64,000 nt of DNA from Cyclobacteriaceae bacterium (GCA_016786495.1 JAEUUJ010000076.1:1-64000), one strand, 5' to 3'. Positions 17,579 to 25,820 are shown, counted from the stretch's first letter. Notes: a model not told the origin generated them from the sequence alone. Made by a program: numbers and translations.

Positions 17579-17965
17579 TCAAGCTACATGACTAAAGTCG
17601 TCAATTTGGTAAGTGTCTTTTACCAGATCAACTTTTGGAAGTAATAAATGAACATTAATCTCACTTGTCGAGCCGATATAACGTCCAACGTGTTTGTGTC
17701 TGACTATAATTTCGTCAAAGTCGTTATTATCATAGTTAATCGGTTCATCGAGTTTGATGAGAAAACTGTCGTTTGTTTTTCCGATTGTTATTTTTCTTTT
17801 AATCAGGCCAGTTCTCGGTAATTGATTTTCAATTTTGGTATTCTGGTCGGCATACTTGATAGCAACTCGTTGTCCAATGGCTCGTCCGTTTTGAATTTTG
17901 CTTTTAAGGTGCAGGTAAACTATCCATGAAGCCAAAAGGACCAATATGGTTACTACGAGTGTCAT
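17579..17965 (-). CDS. Small single-pass membrane protein of unknown function
   Basis: The 128-aa protein has an N-terminal transmembrane segment (VVTILVLLASWIVYLHL) followed by a basic soluble domain (LIKRKITIGKTNDSFLIKLDE, VRHKHVGRYIGSTSEINVHL) with a beta-rich look. Not recognised. The upstream side carries an attC-like spacer at 17989-18120. Confidence 0.6.
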   Translation of the reverse strand: MTLVVTILVLLASWIVYLHLKSKIQNGRAIGQRVAIKYADQNTKIENQLPRTGLIKRKITIGKTNDSFLIKLDEPINYDNNDFDEIIVRHKHVGRYIGSTSEINVHLLLPKVDLVKDTYQIDDFSHVA

Positions 17966-17988
17966 CTAGCTTGTTTAGCTGCCATTAC

Positions 17989-18120
17989 CCACAACGTCTG
18001 TGTTTATTCAGTGATGGGAGTTTGCATGTCTCTGTCCTCTCGACACCTAACTAAATTAAGAAATTAATTCTAATACCTACCCCAAATCCCCGCATTACAC
18101 GAATATTTTGTTGGCGGTAG
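17989..18120 (-). repeat. attC-like inverted-repeat spacer E
   Basis: The spacer runs from CCACAACGTCTGTG at 17989 to GTTGGCGGTA at 18110-18119. Its ends can pair imperfectly (TTCAGTGATGGGA on one side against the complement of TCCCCGCATTACACGAA on the other), leaving a central AT-rich section. Length ~130 bp is within the range of integron attC sites. Confidence 0.45.
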
Positions 18121-18123
18121 TTT

Positions 18124-19308
18124 TTATTGATAATACTCAATTGTACGAGTGATAATTTCTGTCGATTTTAATCGATCATGAGAGTTACCTTCACTTATCT
18201 CCATGGTTGTCCAGTTACCCGAGTTGTCGTAAGAGTACTTTTTGCTTATAACTTTTATGGGCGAGCCATCTTGTCTCAAATATTCGATCCGTACAACATT
18301 TTGATATTTATCATATTTTGTCGTTTCAGTTTGATACTGATCAAATCCTAGACTCCTATTTCCTCCAACGACTTCTACATCCTTAATTTTATTCCCAAAT
18401 TGATCATATTCGTATTTAAAATGATACCCTAAAATTGTTCCCTTGTCAGGGTAGATGTAAAACCCTTTTGATTCTACTTCATTCCCATTCTCGTCATACT
18501 GGTGGTAGGCATCTGTATTATGTGGAGAAAATTTGGCAAGTTGAAATTTCTTAACAAGTTGGTTTTTAGAATTGTATTCATAGCCAAATAATGGTGTGTA
18601 AATACAGTCTTTTTTGTTGAGGTCGGACATACAATAGCCTTCTTCAATTAAATTATTAGCGGTATCGTATTTGTATAGCCTTGTATCAGTGAACTTTTTC
18701 TTTAAGTACTTTTCTGTCTTTGAAATCAAGTTCCCGGCTTCATCGTATGCGTAGTGTTCAATTGTGTAAAGGTAATCTGACTTATTCTTTTCGGTATGTT
18801 CATTGTAATCACTAAATCCCCCATATAAATGCTTTGTCTTCTCTACAATTCTTTTTTGTTCGTCATACTTGAATGAAATTTCATCAATCAGTTTATTCAT
18901 CATGTACATCTTCTCCAGGGTTAAATTCCAATCTTTATCATATTGATAAACGTATCCATCAAGTCCGTTAACTGCCTTATTCAGTTTTGAAATTGGTCTT
19001 CCTTGTTCAAACTTATAATGAATCTCTTCCAATCTAATTTTCCGTTCAATTACGTTAACCCCTTGTCCAATGGTTTTAATGTCTGTGATTGTTCCATTTT
19101 TGTCGAAAGCGTAGAACAGTGAATCAATGGTCTCGTTTTCCAAATCTTGCGACTTTATACTAATATTTTTGACACGTCCCCTGAGTTTTATATTCAATTG
19201 ATTGTCCTCTTTTGAAGTAAAGGTTGTGTGCTGATTCAACTGTCCATGACAAAGACTGTTATAAAGTAAGAAAACGAATGTCAGTTTTGGGATTGATGTT
19301 TGAAGCAT
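18124..19308 (-). CDS. Secreted YD-repeat-like protein
   Basis: The 394-aa protein has a signal peptide (MLQTSIPKLTFVFLLYNSLC) and then at least seven short repeats of the YDxxGN type: YKFEQGRPI, FKYDEQKRIVEK, YAYDEAGNLISKTE, YKYDTANNLIEEG, YEYNSKNQLVKKFQ, YDENGNEVESK, YEYDQFGNKIKDVE and YSYDNSGNWTTME. Such repeats resemble Rhs/YD units and usually form extended beta structures on the cell surface. There is no C-terminal toxin or T9SS domain. It sits between complementary cassette boundaries (GTTGGCGGTA at 18110 and TACCGCCAAC at 19327), suggesting an independently mobile unit. Confidence 0.75.
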   Translation of the reverse strand: MLQTSIPKLTFVFLLYNSLCHGQLNQHTTFTSKEDNQLNIKLRGRVKNISIKSQDLENETIDSLFYAFDKNGTITDIKTIGQGVNVIERKIRLEEIHYKFEQGRPISKLNKAVNGLDGYVYQYDKDWNLTLEKMYMMNKLIDEISFKYDEQKRIVEKTKHLYGGFSDYNEHTEKNKSDYLYTIEHYAYDEAGNLISKTEKYLKKKFTDTRLYKYDTANNLIEEGYCMSDLNKKDCIYTPLFGYEYNSKNQLVKKFQLAKFSPHNTDAYHQYDENGNEVESKGFYIYPDKGTILGYHFKYEYDQFGNKIKDVEVVGGNRSLGFDQYQTETTKYDKYQNVVRIEYLRQDGSPIKVISKKYSYDNSGNWTTMEISEGNSHDRLKSTEIITRTIEYYQ

Positions 19309-19326
19309 GTCCTTAGTTTAAACAAT

Positions 19327-19465
19327 TACCGCCAACGCTTGTGCACGGACAGTGGTGGGTGTAAGATGTGCGTCACTGCCCTCGTTGCAAAAACGTATTT
19401 TGAAAGATAACACTTTTGCCTTAAGCCAAAACCCGCCCTTGCGCATGCATTTTTATGCCGCGATT
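19327..19465 (-). repeat. attC-like inverted-repeat spacer F
   Basis: The spacer starts TACCGCCAACGCTTGTGCAC at 19327 and ends near GCCGCGATTAAC before the next stop. Its left end, TACCGCCAAC, is the exact reverse complement of the right-hand boundary of the neighbouring cassette (18110-18119). Imperfect inner arms (TTGTGCACGG against TTGCGCATGC) are visible. Confidence 0.45.
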
Positions 19466-19468
19466 AAC

Positions 19469-20122
19469 TTACTCTTTTCTAGTATAAAGTCCTTCTCCGT
19501 TATCCTTGACACTGTCCCTTTTGATAATTGTTCTCTTTCCGTTATCATCAATACTATAGTATTCTCTATAAGTCCACGTGCTGTCAACTGAGACGTCTAT
19601 TCCGGAAGTTTGAATCAGAGAATCCCTAACTAGTTTAAAGTCTACGAACGATACTCCTGCATAAAAATATGTCCCCATTACAACTTGTCTCAATGTGTCG
19701 AATTCCAAGTTCGGAATTTCTGTTGATCCTCTAACATAATATAGTTTTGATGTTGTGTCTTGCATCAGTAAGTGGTATAGAGTATTTGCTCCACGTGCAC
19801 CCGAGCCAGATTTTAACTTTAGATCCTTTAGTCCATCTTGATTGAAGTCCTCAAAAATTAATTCAGTATCTCCCCATTGAGAGTCCAGTGGACCAATTGT
19901 CTGAATAATCTTTATTGCGTTGTCGGAATATTGAAGCACATCGATTGTGACCTCATGTTCACGATCAGAGTAAGTGCCAACTAAAATCTTGCTCTCTGGT
20001 CGGTATTTTGTTGAGTCAATGAAATCATACTTTTTTAGGTCGACTTTATCGAATTGTCCTCTTCCTTTGTCACAGGATTGTCCAAGGAGTACTAGTGTAA
20101 TATAGATTAGGTACTTTTTCAT
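19469..20122 (-). CDS. Lipoprotein of unknown function with a calcium-binding-like motif
   Basis: The 217-aa protein has a lipoprotein signal (MKKYLIYITLVLLGQSC, cysteine 17). The mature part contains FEDFNQDGLKDLKLKSGSG, a DxNxDGxxD loop like those of FG-GAP/EF-hand-like repeats, and ends SVDSTWTYREYYSIDDNGKR. No family assigned. It lies immediately downstream of a duplicate of the DASS 3' end (20141-20250). Confidence 0.65.
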   Translation of the reverse strand: MKKYLIYITLVLLGQSCDKGRGQFDKVDLKKYDFIDSTKYRPESKILVGTYSDREHEVTIDVLQYSDNAIKIIQTIGPLDSQWGDTELIFEDFNQDGLKDLKLKSGSGARGANTLYHLLMQDTTSKLYYVRGSTEIPNLEFDTLRQVVMGTYFYAGVSFVDFKLVRDSLIQTSGIDVSVDSTWTYREYYSIDDNGKRTIIKRDSVKDNGEGLYTRKE

Positions 20123-20140
20123 TTGTTAAAATGTGTCGTA

Positions 20141-20250
20141 ACGTTTGGCTATAAGCCATATGGCCAATAGCCTTTTATTCTATTACTTAATTTACGGATT
20201 TTTGCCTTACCCGCTCACCCAAACACCCACTGTACCAGCCTAATCGAAGT
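20141..20250 (-). repeat. Duplicate of the DASS transporter 3' end plus hairpin (copy 1)
   Basis: This ~110-bp stretch repeats the sequence at 25821-25930. It includes the last seven codons and stop of the DASS gene (read on the minus strand as LVQWVFG-stop) and the hairpin GGCTATTGGCCAT/ATGGCTTATAGCC. Here it does not belong to a transporter gene; it lies between two unrelated lipoprotein genes. Confidence 0.85.
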
Positions 20251-20288
20251 CAAACAAATTATGATATGGGTTCTACTATGCGGTAACT

Positions 20289-21353
20289 TTATTCCGCTTT
20301 TTTGCCTTCATAGAATTTACTTTTTCCTTTAAAGTAAAGTCCTGAATAGGTTGAAACGTAAATGCTGTCTTTAAATTCCGAAACCGATGTAATTTCATTC
20401 GTTTCGAGTCCGTCATTTAGTAGTGGCCTTATTTTATATTGATTGCCATTAAATTTAACACTAAAGATGTCTGAATTTCTTGTCGCGATTAGACTGTCAC
20501 CAAGTACAAAGTAGTTTGCAAGAACAAGGTAATCTGGATAATTTTCGTAGAACTCCCATGTTTCTCCATCATTCTTAGAAATATATAATTGATTAAACTG
20601 TTTTAGAGCGTAGAGCGTATTACCGTGAAGAAACACGTTAAATATTGAGGTATCAATTATTTTTTTATGTTCACCATTGCTGTAAATCTTAAATGTTGAA
20701 TTGTCTAACGAAATGATAAAGTAGTCTTTGATGGCCTTTGAACAATAAACATATTCACTTGGAATGGCGGATGAATTTGGTATCGAAACCTTGATTGTGT
20801 CCGATACTTCAATTTTCATATCATCTTTTATGGTTGTTTCGAATAGGTAAGCGGTAACATTATTGCCAGGGCTTACTGTATAAATCGGCACCATACATTG
20901 GCCTAACGTATTGATATCAATAGCACCAATTTGATACTTTGATCCAAAGTTTATTCCTTGAAAGGAAGGGTCCAGTGCTTGTAAATCAATCCACGCGGAA
21001 TTTTCATCACGAACCGGGTATTTTGAACTGGCAAATCGAAGCCATTTCCCTTCAGCTTCTATAAAATAGTTTTTCGAAATGGGCAGTCGGAAAAAAGTCG
21101 GATAATTTAATCGGGTGAAGGCATGAGAAACCTGGTTTTCTTCGTCGATACTGGAGAAGAATTTGGGCCCATAAACAAACAAGTGTGCGTCAGTCGCAAG
21201 CGTATTTGTTTTAATCTTTGTTAAGTTATCAAACGCAATTTGAGTGCTCCATGATTTTGTGATTTCTATTTCTTTTACCACTTCAACTTCTTCTACGCAA
21301 CCCGTCAGGGTAAGCATTAGTATTAGAATAGTAGCTTTAATTGGGTATCTCAT
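20289..21353 (-). CDS. Lipoprotein, probable beta-propeller, unknown function
   Basis: The 354-aa protein has a lipobox (LTGC, cysteine 19) followed by an acidic spacer (VEEVEVVKEIEITKSW). The rest is beta-rich with repeated short blocks such as LYISKNDGETWEFYENYPDY (an Asp-box-like turn), GNTLYALKQFNQ and SEFKDSIYVSTYSGLYFKGK, consistent with a propeller. Not assigned to a family. AT-rich composition like its neighbours. Confidence 0.68.
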   Translation of the reverse strand: MRYPIKATILILMLTLTGCVEEVEVVKEIEITKSWSTQIAFDNLTKIKTNTLATDAHLFVYGPKFFSSIDEENQVSHAFTRLNYPTFFRLPISKNYFIEAEGKWLRFASSKYPVRDENSAWIDLQALDPSFQGINFGSKYQIGAIDINTLGQCMVPIYTVSPGNNVTAYLFETTIKDDMKIEVSDTIKVSIPNSSAIPSEYVYCSKAIKDYFIISLDNSTFKIYSNGEHKKIIDTSIFNVFLHGNTLYALKQFNQLYISKNDGETWEFYENYPDYLVLANYFVLGDSLIATRNSDIFSVKFNGNQYKIRPLLNDGLETNEITSVSEFKDSIYVSTYSGLYFKGKSKFYEGKKAE

Positions 21354-21393
21354 TTGTTAAATTTATTGTGAACAACGGTTGTGCGTTCGTTTG

Positions 21394-22020
21394 TTAAAAC
21401 TCATCGGGTTCTGGATTCAACGAGTCGTAATATGTCTTTGGGTAATTCTCAAATCTGATTCCGTCAACCAAATGAATGTAATATTTTATCATCGCTGCCG
21501 GCCTGTCCTCGTCATGGAAACTAACCTTAACATCAAAACGAAATTCATCGTTCTCAAGTCCTTTAAATTTGATGTCTCTGATGAAATAGTTGTTTGGTTT
21601 CGGTCTCAAGATTGAGTCAGGGAAGGCGTACTTGGTAATAACTCTTTTAATGTAAAGCCCCTCGTGGTCGGTAATTTCCACCTGGAGTTTGTAGTCCCTG
21701 TATTTTATTTTACTTCCTCTGATTTTTGGTGTCTCGTCAGCATAGGATTTGAAGGCTATCACATATTTGTTTCGTACCGGAAAGATTGTCGTTTTGATTT
21801 TATAGTCCGAATACTCAGTCACGGTTACAATGTCACTGCTGTCAGCGGGGAAAACATATGTGCTGTCAACTCTGGGATTGTATGTGCCTGTTGTAGTGTC
21901 AACCGTGTTATCTAAGTCAAATCGGTCGTGGTAGTCTACCGCGTCTTTATCGGCACGTTGTTGGCAGCCAAAAGGAAGTCCTAAAGCTAAGATTATTAAG
22001 TATCTGTCCACAGTGTCCAT
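21394..22020 (-). CDS. Lipoprotein of unknown function
   Basis: The protein is 208 aa from the ATG at 22020: MDTVDRYLIILALGLPFGCQ, a lipoprotein-like signal. A longer in-frame reading starting at 22122 would overlap the neighbouring gene by 60 bp and bury the signal, so it was rejected. The mature part is charged and beta-rich (YKLQVEITDHEGLYIKRVIT, KFKGLENDEFRFDVKVSFHD). Unknown family. Only 40 bp separate it from genes on either side. Confidence 0.63.
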   Translation of the reverse strand: MDTVDRYLIILALGLPFGCQQRADKDAVDYHDRFDLDNTVDTTTGTYNPRVDSTYVFPADSSDIVTVTEYSDYKIKTTIFPVRNKYVIAFKSYADETPKIRGSKIKYRDYKLQVEITDHEGLYIKRVITKYAFPDSILRPKPNNYFIRDIKFKGLENDEFRFDVKVSFHDEDRPAAMIKYYIHLVDGIRFENYPKTYYDSLNPEPDEF

Positions 22021-22042
22021 TAACAAATGACTTATAGCTTGT

Positions 22043-22059
22043 GTTGTAGCCAATTTTAT
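22043..22059. repeat. Cassette boundary, right arm of a 17-bp perfect inverted repeat
   Basis: GTTGTAGCCAATTTTAT is the exact reverse complement of 22522-22538. The two arms bracket the gene at 22061-22519. Just before it, GACTTATAGCTTGTGTTG matches the arm of spacer L (24342-24358). Confidence 0.85.
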
Positions 22060-22060
22060 T

Positions 22061-22519
22061 TTAGACTGACATGAACATCCCCCCTGTTCCCTTGCACTCC
22101 ACGCCCCAGTCATTAGCATCATTGTTCAAGTCGAAATACCAATAATTGCGATCTTCATCAAATCCTTGTCCCAACATTATGTAACTACCCGCAACATTTA
22201 GAGTGGTAAACACGATCAGCACTCCGACTATCCCCCTATAAATGCTGTTAAAAGTTTTGCGGTTTCTTATCACCTGGTTCAGCTGTAGAATCGCTGCTCT
22301 AATGAGCAGTAAGACAACGGTCCAAATAAAAATATTTGCAATTAATCCCGAAATACTATAATAGTATGTCAGCGAGCTGCCCAATGATTTCTGTTGAAAA
22401 ATAAATGGACTCCCGGTATATTCACCATACATCTCCGGTCCGTTACAAGAATACTTTATCCCGACAGCTGAAGACAACACGAGTCCCAAAGCGATATATA
22501 ATATAATTATGTACTTCAT
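22061..22519 (-). CDS. Three-helix membrane protein of unknown function
   Basis: The 152-aa protein has hydrophobic segments at ~3-20, ~55-75 and ~90-112, and a polar C-terminal tail rich in aspartate and asparagine (FDEDRNYWYFDLNNDANDW). Not recognised. It is enclosed by a perfect 17-bp inverted repeat, the clearest single cassette in the block. Confidence 0.62.
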   Translation of the reverse strand: MKYIIILYIALGLVLSSAVGIKYSCNGPEMYGEYTGSPFIFQQKSLGSSLTYYYSISGLIANIFIWTVVLLLIRAAILQLNQVIRNRKTFNSIYRGIVGVLIVFTTLNVAGSYIMLGQGFDEDRNYWYFDLNNDANDWGVECKGTGGMFMSV

Positions 22520-22521
22520 TT

Positions 22522-22538
22522 ATAAAATTGGCTACAAC
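22522..22538. repeat. Cassette boundary, left arm of a 17-bp perfect inverted repeat
   Basis: ATAAAATTGGCTACAAC lies directly upstream of the start codon of the gene at 22061-22519 and is the exact reverse complement of 22043-22059. Confidence 0.85.
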
Positions 22539-22665
22539 TTCCTGATATAGGACCCACTGCGTCCAATATTCCCTTATTCCATCAATAAATTTACATTTTT
22601 TTGGGGTCTGATAAATCATCCAAATACCAGCTGTATCAAAACTATTACCTGTCTGCCGGTAAGAT

Positions 22666-23217
22666 TCATTCCCTCGCCCGGATTAGCCGAATGTCGACTT
22701 CTCTATCGACAAATTTCCACTCTTCCGTGGTGCGGAGCATCCGAACAAGTTCCTCAAAGGCATCAGCGTCTTTTGGGGCATATTCGAACCAGGTTAGAAA
22801 GTCAAATGGCTCATTCAGGTCTCTGCAATGATACAATCTCCGGGCGATGGCAGGCAGATATTTTAGTCCCGTTTCAATATGCTTTGATTGTGCTTCAAAT
22901 ATTTTTCGGCGATCGTCTTGGGCCAGTTTCCACCAATCTTCTGATTTACGAATCGGAATGAGTGCTGCATGGGTTGCTTCGGGTCGCGCAAGATTGGCCT
23001 GAATTGATTGTAGCTTTTCTTGTTCGTTTTTTTCGGTGTACCGAAGATTACTGCGAACACCTTTCAACGTCCAAAGCCCGTGATCTGATTTCGTGAGGGA
23101 AGCGGAAACAATGTTTAAACAGGGCACATGCACCAGGGGCTCGCCCCGCACGGGCGTAATGCGCGTCACGTTCCATTGGCCGCTGGCACCTCCAGTAAAA
23201 TCAAAAATATTGCTCAT
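22666..23217 (-). CDS. Chlorite dismutase-family heme protein
   Basis: The 183-aa protein matches the short (dimeric-type) chlorite dismutase family: WTLKGVRSNLRYTE, RPEATHAALIPIRKSEDWW, FEAQSKHIETGLKYLPAIA, RRLYHCRDLNEPFDFLTWFEY and FVDREVDIRLIR. H130 in RRLYHCRD is the likely proximal heme ligand. I could not place the distal arginine needed for efficient chlorite conversion, so the reaction may differ. It is somewhat richer in GC than the genes on either side and has no signal peptide, so it probably acts in the cytosol. A long spacer (205 bp) precedes it. Confidence 0.82.
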   Translation of the reverse strand: MSNIFDFTGGASGQWNVTRITPVRGEPLVHVPCLNIVSASLTKSDHGLWTLKGVRSNLRYTEKNEQEKLQSIQANLARPEATHAALIPIRKSEDWWKLAQDDRRKIFEAQSKHIETGLKYLPAIARRLYHCRDLNEPFDFLTWFEYAPKDADAFEELVRMLRTTEEWKFVDREVDIRLIRARE

Positions 23218-23422
23218 TGCGATAGGGTATGGTACAATCGCAAATGTTGTGAATCTTAGCCGTGCCTATTGTCGTGCTACCGACGAAAGCTTTAATTACG
23301 TTAATGCGATTGTCGCTGCAATCTTGAGCCTGCGGAAAGGGTGAATGCTTCTGCGATTGGGCTTACAAAGCCGCGTTCAGTGCCAGGAAGCACGTTGTTG
23401 CCAATTCGGGCTTCCGGATAAT

Positions 23423-24229
23423 TCATTCCAGGTTGTATTCCTTTTTTATCAATTCAATAAGCTGTTGCGCATCTTTTTTCTTATTTGCAGCAACATCGTT
23501 GCTCAGTGAGATAGCGCCATAAAAATAGCCAGCACTTGTCAGTAATTGATTAATGGCAATTTTATCTTCGCTAATCATGGCTTCATCAGGCAGGTTTATT
23601 TTCTTCTTTTTCTTAATGATTTCAAGTAAAGCAGCGCCATCAAAAAGCTTTGCCATAGCTTGTGCATAATTGTTTGACCAAATGACCCCGACATTATTGT
23701 ACGTGTCAAGCACGGCCAAAGAGTTGTAATAGGACGAGACCTTTCCGGAAATTTCCTTATTCTGAATCAATCGTAAATGTCCTGAGCTTTTCATCTCTTC
23801 GTATGTCCGGGTCACCAGCGTAATTTGCCGCCATTTGGCGGTCAGTATTCTTGCAGAATAGACAAGTTTGCTTGTATTTCTTTCACGGGCGGGCTTTTTT
23901 ATTAGAACTGCAATTGTATCGACCAAATCATAAATAACTGCAGTTCTTGAAAAGTAGTCCGAATAGATTGTGGTGTCAGCTTGCAAATCATAGAGCATAT
24001 TTTGCATATATACTCTTTCCGTTTCTTTGTCAATGTTATTTTCTCTGATGTTTTCAGCTACAAAGCCAAGAAACACGGCAAGGAAAAGCATGATAAATTG
24101 CAAAAGATATTCTCCCCATTGTTTTTTAAAAACCCTCGGTTCAGTAGTTGTGGCACTTTCGCTTGAAAGATTTCCGGATGAGATGTTTGTCGTACCATCC
24201 GGATGTTGTTCGCCTATATTGTCAGTCAT
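23423..24229 (-). CDS. DUF6090-like membrane protein
   Basis: The 268-aa protein has a polar N-terminal tail (~1-35), then KKQWGEYLLQFIMLFLAVFL, a single transmembrane helix, directly followed by GFVAENIRENNIDKETERVY and a long helical domain (LYDLQADTTIYSDYFSRTAV...). This W-EY-LIVxxGxxLGF-EN layout is typical of DUF6090 proteins, abundant in Bacteroidetes and of unknown function. Confidence 0.75.
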   Translation of the reverse strand: MTDNIGEQHPDGTTNISSGNLSSESATTTEPRVFKKQWGEYLLQFIMLFLAVFLGFVAENIRENNIDKETERVYMQNMLYDLQADTTIYSDYFSRTAVIYDLVDTIAVLIKKPARERNTSKLVYSARILTAKWRQITLVTRTYEEMKSSGHLRLIQNKEISGKVSSYYNSLAVLDTYNNVGVIWSNNYAQAMAKLFDGAALLEIIKKKKKINLPDEAMISEDKIAINQLLTSAGYFYGAISLSNDVAANKKKDAQQLIELIKKEYNLE

Positions 24230-24275
24230 TTATTTAAGGTATCTAAGTAACTATCGAATTTAATTAGCCTGATGC

Positions 24276-24365
24276 GAAATGTTTGGCGATAAGCCGTGCC
24301 TGCAACCAAATTAACAACTGATCAACAAATTTGCCGCCTATGACTTATAGCTTTTGTTGGCGATC
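24276..24365 (-). repeat. attC-like inverted-repeat spacer L
   Basis: The spacer runs from GAAATGTTTGGCGATAAGCC (24276-24295) to GACTTATAGCTTTTGTTGGC (24342-24361). GCGATAAGCC and GACTTATAGC are imperfect inverted complements, giving a ~90-bp foldable element. The right end, GTTGGCGATC, is nearly complementary to GACCGCCAAC at 24831-24840. Confidence 0.5.
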
Positions 24366-24367
24366 AT

Positions 24368-24817
24368 TTAGTCCACTATCATCTTAAATTTAACTGGAAT
24401 TACATATTGAACAGCTACATTCTTTCCATCGCACTGTCCAGGAACCCATGTCGTCAAGTAGTCGACAACTTTTAAAGCCTCGTTGTCCGCATCGCATGGC
24501 TTTCCGATTTTCAGTCCTTTCAGAATTCTTTTGTTTGAGAGTTGTCCATTAGGCTCAATTATACAAGCAACGAAAACTGTCCCCTCTATGTCACACCGTC
24601 CACCCGGCCATTTTAAGTTTTTGTTGATTGTTTTTATTAACTGCTTTGGTCCGCCCTTAAAGGTTGGCATTTTGTCCGCGGTCGTGTAGTAAGATCTATT
24701 CAGTGCACTGTCGTATGTCACTTCACATGAGTCAGGAGTGTGACGGATTGATTGTCCCAAGACCTGAAGTGTGTGTCCTGAAGCTGATATTAGGATGATT
24801 GTAAATATGTGTCTCAT
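24368..24817 (-). CDS. Secreted protein with a TonB C-terminal-like domain
   Basis: The 149-aa protein has a signal peptide (MRHIFTIILISASGHTLQVL) and a domain starting MPTFKGGPKQLIKTINKNLK...GTVFVACIIEPNGQ...VDYLTTWVPGQCDGKNVAVQ, the TonB_C-like domain widespread in Bacteroidetes. It lacks a transmembrane energy-transducing anchor and a proline-rich linker, so it is probably a soluble periplasmic domain protein and not a working TonB. It is bounded by near-complementary cassette ends. Confidence 0.78.
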   Translation of the reverse strand: MRHIFTIILISASGHTLQVLGQSIRHTPDSCEVTYDSALNRSYYTTADKMPTFKGGPKQLIKTINKNLKWPGGRCDIEGTVFVACIIEPNGQLSNKRILKGLKIGKPCDADNEALKVVDYLTTWVPGQCDGKNVAVQYVIPVKFKMIVD

Positions 24818-24837
24818 TGTCCGACTAAATGACCGCC

Positions 24838-24936
24838 AACATTTCGCAATGATCCATATGGCCGATAGTCTATTATTCTATTATTCAATTTAGGGGATTT
24901 TTGCTTTACCTGCTCACCCGAACACCCACTGCATTG
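24838..24936 (-). repeat. Duplicate of the DASS transporter 3' end (copy 2, diverged hairpin)
   Basis: This is homologous to 25821-25930 and 20141-20250: CCATATGGCCGATAG, then AATTTAGGG, then GCTCACCCGAACACCCACTG (read on the minus strand as QWVFG-stop). One arm of the hairpin has drifted (GCAATGATCCAT), so it no longer pairs fully. It separates the SDR gene from the TonB-like gene. Confidence 0.8.
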
Positions 24937-24954
24937 CCAGCAGCTGCGTTTTCT

Positions 24955-25791
24955 TTATTTAGTTTCACCATACCAATATTCTGCTGTCACGCCACCGTCC
25001 ATAAGGAAGTCGCTACCGGTAATAAATGCTCCGTCTTGTCCCATCAATAAATTTGCAACATTACCAACTTCGTCTGGTGTCCCTGCACGACCAACTGCAG
25101 AAGTGTTAATCATTTTTCTATAGCCATCACCACGAGGTCCGGCCAATTCGTCTTTTGCAAGTGGTGTGATTATAATACCCGGGCTAATCGTGTTCAATCT
25201 TGCACCACGCTTTCCCCAACGCACTGCTTCTGCCATAACACGCAAAGAGTTTCCTCTTTTAGATAATTGATAAGCATGAAGTGTGTCGGTAACTTTGCTA
25301 GGCTGAAGGAAAGGCAAATCAAGAAGTTCGTCAGCAGGAGTTGTCGCCAATGCTTTGTTTTGTTCCACTGTCAATGCAGGTAAACGGTGTCCTGACTGTG
25401 AAGATATAACAACACCTGCTCCGTCTTGAGCAATTACATTTCCAAACTCTTCCAGTATAACAGCAGTGCCGTATAAATCTACTTTCAGAATAGTCGCGGG
25501 GGATGCTTGTGAAGGAGAAACGCCAGCAGCATGAATAAGTCCTGTAACACTCCCGAGTTTAGTCGCTGTGTCAACAAGTGTGTGAATAGATTGTCTAGAG
25601 GATATGTCAACGATTGTCGTGCTTACTTTAAACCCTGCTTCGCTTAAAGTTTTTGCAGCGGCTTCATTGTTTGCTTGGTTAAGGTCTGACAGCAAAATAT
25701 GCTTGCCTGCGCCAACGCGTCTTGCAATTGCTTGTCCGATTGAACCTGCTCCAATAACAACTATGACCTTTTTATTTATCTGTCTGTCCAT
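24955..25791 (-). CDS. Short-chain dehydrogenase/reductase
   Basis: The 278-aa Rossmann enzyme has the dinucleotide site GAGSIGQ at 14-20, IHAAGVSPSQAS (the NNAG equivalent, ~87-98), a catalytic serine region VVISSQSGHRLPAL, and YxxxK at Y174/K178 (AYQLSKRGN). The end TGSDFLMDGGVTAEYWYG is typical of classical SDRs. The substrate cannot be told. It is flanked on both sides by direct repeats of the DASS 3' end (24838-24936, 25821-25930), which suggests it arrived as an insertion next to the transporter gene. Confidence 0.88.
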   Translation of the reverse strand: MDRQINKKVIVVIGAGSIGQAIARRVGAGKHILLSDLNQANNEAAAKTLSEAGFKVSTTIVDISSRQSIHTLVDTATKLGSVTGLIHAAGVSPSQASPATILKVDLYGTAVILEEFGNVIAQDGAGVVISSQSGHRLPALTVEQNKALATTPADELLDLPFLQPSKVTDTLHAYQLSKRGNSLRVMAEAVRWGKRGARLNTISPGIIITPLAKDELAGPRGDGYRKMINTSAVGRAGTPDEVGNVANLLMGQDGAFITGSDFLMDGGVTAEYWYGETK

Positions 25792-25820
25792 GTTTGCGCT
25801 GTCTGTTTAAAGTTGCCGCC

